A DNA stretch of 9,551 nucleotides, taken from NCBI GenBank assembly GCA_018830745.1, contig JAHJRU010000124.1, positions 1 through 9,551 of the forward strand. Reading direction: 5' to 3'. The DNA is from Chloroflexota bacterium (GTDB taxonomy: Bacteria > Chloroflexota > Dehalococcoidia > Dehalococcoidales > JAHJRU01). How positions within the stretch are numbered: the stretch's first letter is position 1; each line of letters starts with the position of its first letter. The translations under genes were made by a program, and so were the position numbers. Below are positions 8,306 through 9,551 of the stretch, one piece after another. The notes beneath the pieces are model-generated. The model was not told the DNA's origin, searched no databases, and saw only the letters and a program-made list of their open reading frames with translations.

Positions 8306-8529
8306 TAGCCATCTCCATTGTCCCGCTTCCTCTGTAACAATGGTAGCAGCATCTCATAGACACCATAAACCGCAACCGCAATACCGAGTAATAACCCTAT
8401 GATTACCAACAGTGGCTCAGTATTAAATTTACTGTCGAGCCACAGCCCAACCACCACCCCACCTATGATAGAGGTGCTTATAAAGAAGCCCACCCCTATC
8501 AGCCTCATCGCCCCAACCCATCTGCTCAT
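8305..8529 (-). CDS. atpI: AtpZ/AtpI-family ATP synthase-associated membrane protein
   Basis: This 74-residue protein has two membrane helices (about residues 10-30 and 40-62) joined by a short loop, GLWLDSKFNTEPLLVIIGLLLGI. The (G)xWLDxxFxTxP...GLLLG pattern marks the AtpZ/AtpI group encoded first in many atp operons. Family members help c-ring assembly or Mg2+ supply for the synthase; which applies here cannot be told. The stop overlaps the atpB start by one base (TAGTG). The start at 8529 has no ribosome site but lies only ten bases after a -10 box. An internal ATG at 8508 has GGGG upstream and is an alternative giving 67 residues. The symbol is used loosely; atpZ may be equally correct. 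Confidence 0.85.
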   Translation of the reverse strand: MSRWVGAMRLIGVGFFISTSIIGGVVVGLWLDSKFNTEPLLVIIGLLLGIAVAVYGVYEMLLPLLQRKRDNGDG

Positions 8530-8538
8530 ACCGTCAGC

Positions 8539-8568
8539 AGTTTATCAAATCCAAGCCCCCCAGGTCAA
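8539..8568 (-). promoter_or_regulatory. Probable promoter of the atp operon
   Basis: On the minus strand TTGACC (8568-8563) and TAAACT (8544-8539) are 18 bases apart. The implied transcription start near 8532 leaves only about three leader bases before the atpI ATG at 8529. It lies just past the T-run that ends the upstream unit, which is where an operon promoter is expected. Confidence 0.6.
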
Positions 8569-8581
8569 CCCCTTTTTCACT

Positions 8582-8611
8582 AAAAAACCCCAGAACTTAA
8601 AAAGTCCAGGG
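8582..8611 (-). terminator. Intrinsic terminator of the zinc-ribbon/nuclease unit
   Basis: Read leftward, CCCTGGACTT (8611-8602) pairs with AAGTTCTGGG (8598-8589) across a loop of three T, with one G-U pair and one T-T mismatch, and is followed by a G and six T (8587-8582). It separates the two genes on the right from the atp operon promoter, about 15 bases further on. Confidence 0.75.
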
Positions 8612-8644
8612 CTCTTGTTACGTGATTATCAGGCTGTCGGCTAT

Positions 8645-8977
8645 TCAAGCCTTCCCGCGTCCAAAGAGCCGCGCAAAGTCCCCATCAAAATCTCTCAAGA
8701 AGTCACGCATATCCGCCAGGTCATCCACCGTTACCGCATCTCCATCTTCCAACCAGACTATTTCAACATCGGAAAGGTCAGCGAGCGCTTTCGGCTGCCT
8801 ATCCTCCATGATAACCGCCGCCACCAGATACTCCGCATCGCAAGCCGCACACGCTGCGGTTAAAAACCACAACTCATCCTCATGGCCGAGAATGCCGATA
8901 TCCTCAGCCTGGTAATGCCGTCCACAGACATTGCATTTCGTCGAAGTCATCAATCTCTTAACCAGATTTTCCTTCAT
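8645..8977 (-). CDS. Small zinc-ribbon protein of unknown function
   Basis: This 110-residue protein has two CxxC pairs, Cys15/Cys18 (KCNVCGRHY) and Cys43/Cys46 (TAACAACDAEY), 24 residues apart, which together form a plausible zinc ribbon in the first half. The second half is acidic (DLSDVEIVWLEDGDAVTVDDLADMRDFLRDFDGDF), ends LFGRGKA, and looks like an alpha-helical tail. I recognise no named family. The ATG at 8977 is preferred, with GGTGGTG four bases upstream; GTG codons at 8986 and 8983 are alternatives. It lies 31 bases after the nuclease-family gene on the same strand and shares its terminator, so they likely form one unit. A zinc-binding or nucleic-acid-related role is only inferred from the fold. 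Confidence 0.8.
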   Translation of the reverse strand: MKENLVKRLMTSTKCNVCGRHYQAEDIGILGHEDELWFLTAACAACDAEYLVAAVIMEDRQPKALADLSDVEIVWLEDGDAVTVDDLADMRDFLRDFDGDFARLFGRGKA

Positions 8978-9008
8978 TGACACCACCAGACAATGTCAGC
9001 CGGCCGGC

Positions 9009-9548
9009 CTACGATTTACGCTTGTCAAAGTCGTCCATGTCAAGCGTATTAATGAAGTCATGGAAGGCGGACATCCTCTTTATTTCCTCGTCACTGAGCT
9101 TCTCACGCTTGCCGCCAGTGGCTTCCAAATCATCAGTGATGGGCTTACCTGTCTCTTTGTCCAGCAATATACCAGCCTTATCCAGGACTAGCTCCTCGGC
9201 ATAGACCGGCACCTCAGCCCTGACCGCCAACGCCAGAGCATCGCTCGGGCGAGAGTCAACCTCCATCTGCCCGCCATCTACCTTCAGGATAACCTTAGCG
9301 AAGAAAGTGTCGTTTTTAAGATCATTAACGATGACGGAGTCAATAGTCGCCCCAAGAACGTCAATAATCGAATGTAACAGGTCATGGGTTAGAGGCCGGG
9401 GTACGCTCACACCCTGCAATTTTACCGCAATAGCATCCGCTTCGGATGGACCAATCCAAATGGGAAGATAGCGGTCGGAATCCTTTTCCTTCAGTATCAC
9501 TACCCGCTGGTAGTTCATCAGGCTGACCCTGATGCTATCAATAACCAT
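9009..9548 (-). CDS. Bifunctional nuclease family protein (DUF151/BFN domain)
   Basis: The reading frame has the DUF151 domain over roughly residues 1-130: VIDSIRVSLMNYQRVVILKE, then LPIWIGPSEADAIAVKLQGV, RPLTHDLLHSIIDVLGATI, and VDSRPSDALALAVRAEVPVYAEELVL. Plant members of this family are reported to have RNase and DNase activity; bacterial members are mostly uncharacterised, so nuclease activity here is an assumption. The C-terminus (140-179) is charged and helical (KREKLSDEEIKRMSAFHDFINTLDMDDFDKRKS). The ATG at 9548 is three bases from the window edge and the preceding codon (GAG) is open, so the true start may lie beyond the window. It precedes the zinc-ribbon gene on the same strand. Confidence 0.9.
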   Translation of the reverse strand: MVIDSIRVSLMNYQRVVILKEKDSDRYLPIWIGPSEADAIAVKLQGVSVPRPLTHDLLHSIIDVLGATIDSVIVNDLKNDTFFAKVILKVDGGQMEVDSRPSDALALAVRAEVPVYAEELVLDKAGILLDKETGKPITDDLEATGGKREKLSDEEIKRMSAFHDFINTLDMDDFDKRKS

Positions 9549-9551
9549 CTC

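Noticed and set aside
8975..8995. CATTG/CAATG inverted repeat at the start of the zinc-ribbon gene
   Set aside because: Five-base arms with an 11-base gap occur by chance; no second copy seen.
9002..9009. GGCCGGCC palindrome after the nuclease-family stop
   Set aside because: A short GC-rich palindrome with no T-run; not a terminator and likely chance.

Overview
The window reads as ordinary housekeeping DNA from a bacterium. The protein sequences and the gene arrangement point to Chloroflexota, most likely class Dehalococcoidia. That placement rests on impression, not on a search. Nearly everything is coding and the genes form two convergent blocks. At the left edge is the 5' part of a leftward gene recognisable as endonuclease V (nfi, bases 1-198). 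It is divergent from a rightward cluster for ribosome biogenesis: rpsP (S16), khpA (KH-domain RNA-binding protein) and rimM (16S rRNA maturation factor). The divergent gap at 199-296 carries a good promoter in each direction.

From base 1426 to 8529, on the minus strand, lies a complete F1Fo ATP synthase operon. In transcription order it is an AtpZ/AtpI-type assembly factor, atpB (a), atpE (c), an unlisted 35-residue membrane ORF, atpF (b), atpH (delta), atpA (alpha), atpG (gamma), atpD (beta) and atpC (epsilon). A promoter-like TTGACC/TAAACT pair precedes the first gene. A strong intrinsic terminator follows atpC and sits inside the 3' end of the convergent rimM. All eight enzyme subunits are full length with intact catalytic and proton-path residues, and the c subunit lacks the usual sodium ligands, so proton coupling is expected.

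Right of the operon (8645-9551, minus strand) are a small two-CxxC zinc-ribbon protein of unknown function and a bifunctional-nuclease-family protein (DUF151) that runs to the window edge. A hairpin plus T-run separates these two from the ATP synthase promoter.

The most notable item is the 35-codon ORF between atpE and atpF (6930-7037). It has a perfect AAGGAGG ribosome site, an almost wholly hydrophobic glycine-patterned sequence and a place inside the operon. It could be an extra small membrane subunit or assembly peptide of this Fo sector. Other points of interest are the possible leaderless transcripts of nfi and atpI, a palindromic REP-like insert that appears to supply the atpA ribosome site, three stacked inverted repeats at the rimM/atpC junction, and unusual substitutions in a conserved beta-subunit segment. 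I saw no mobile element, CRISPR array, tRNA or rRNA, and no gene-free stretch over 300 bases.
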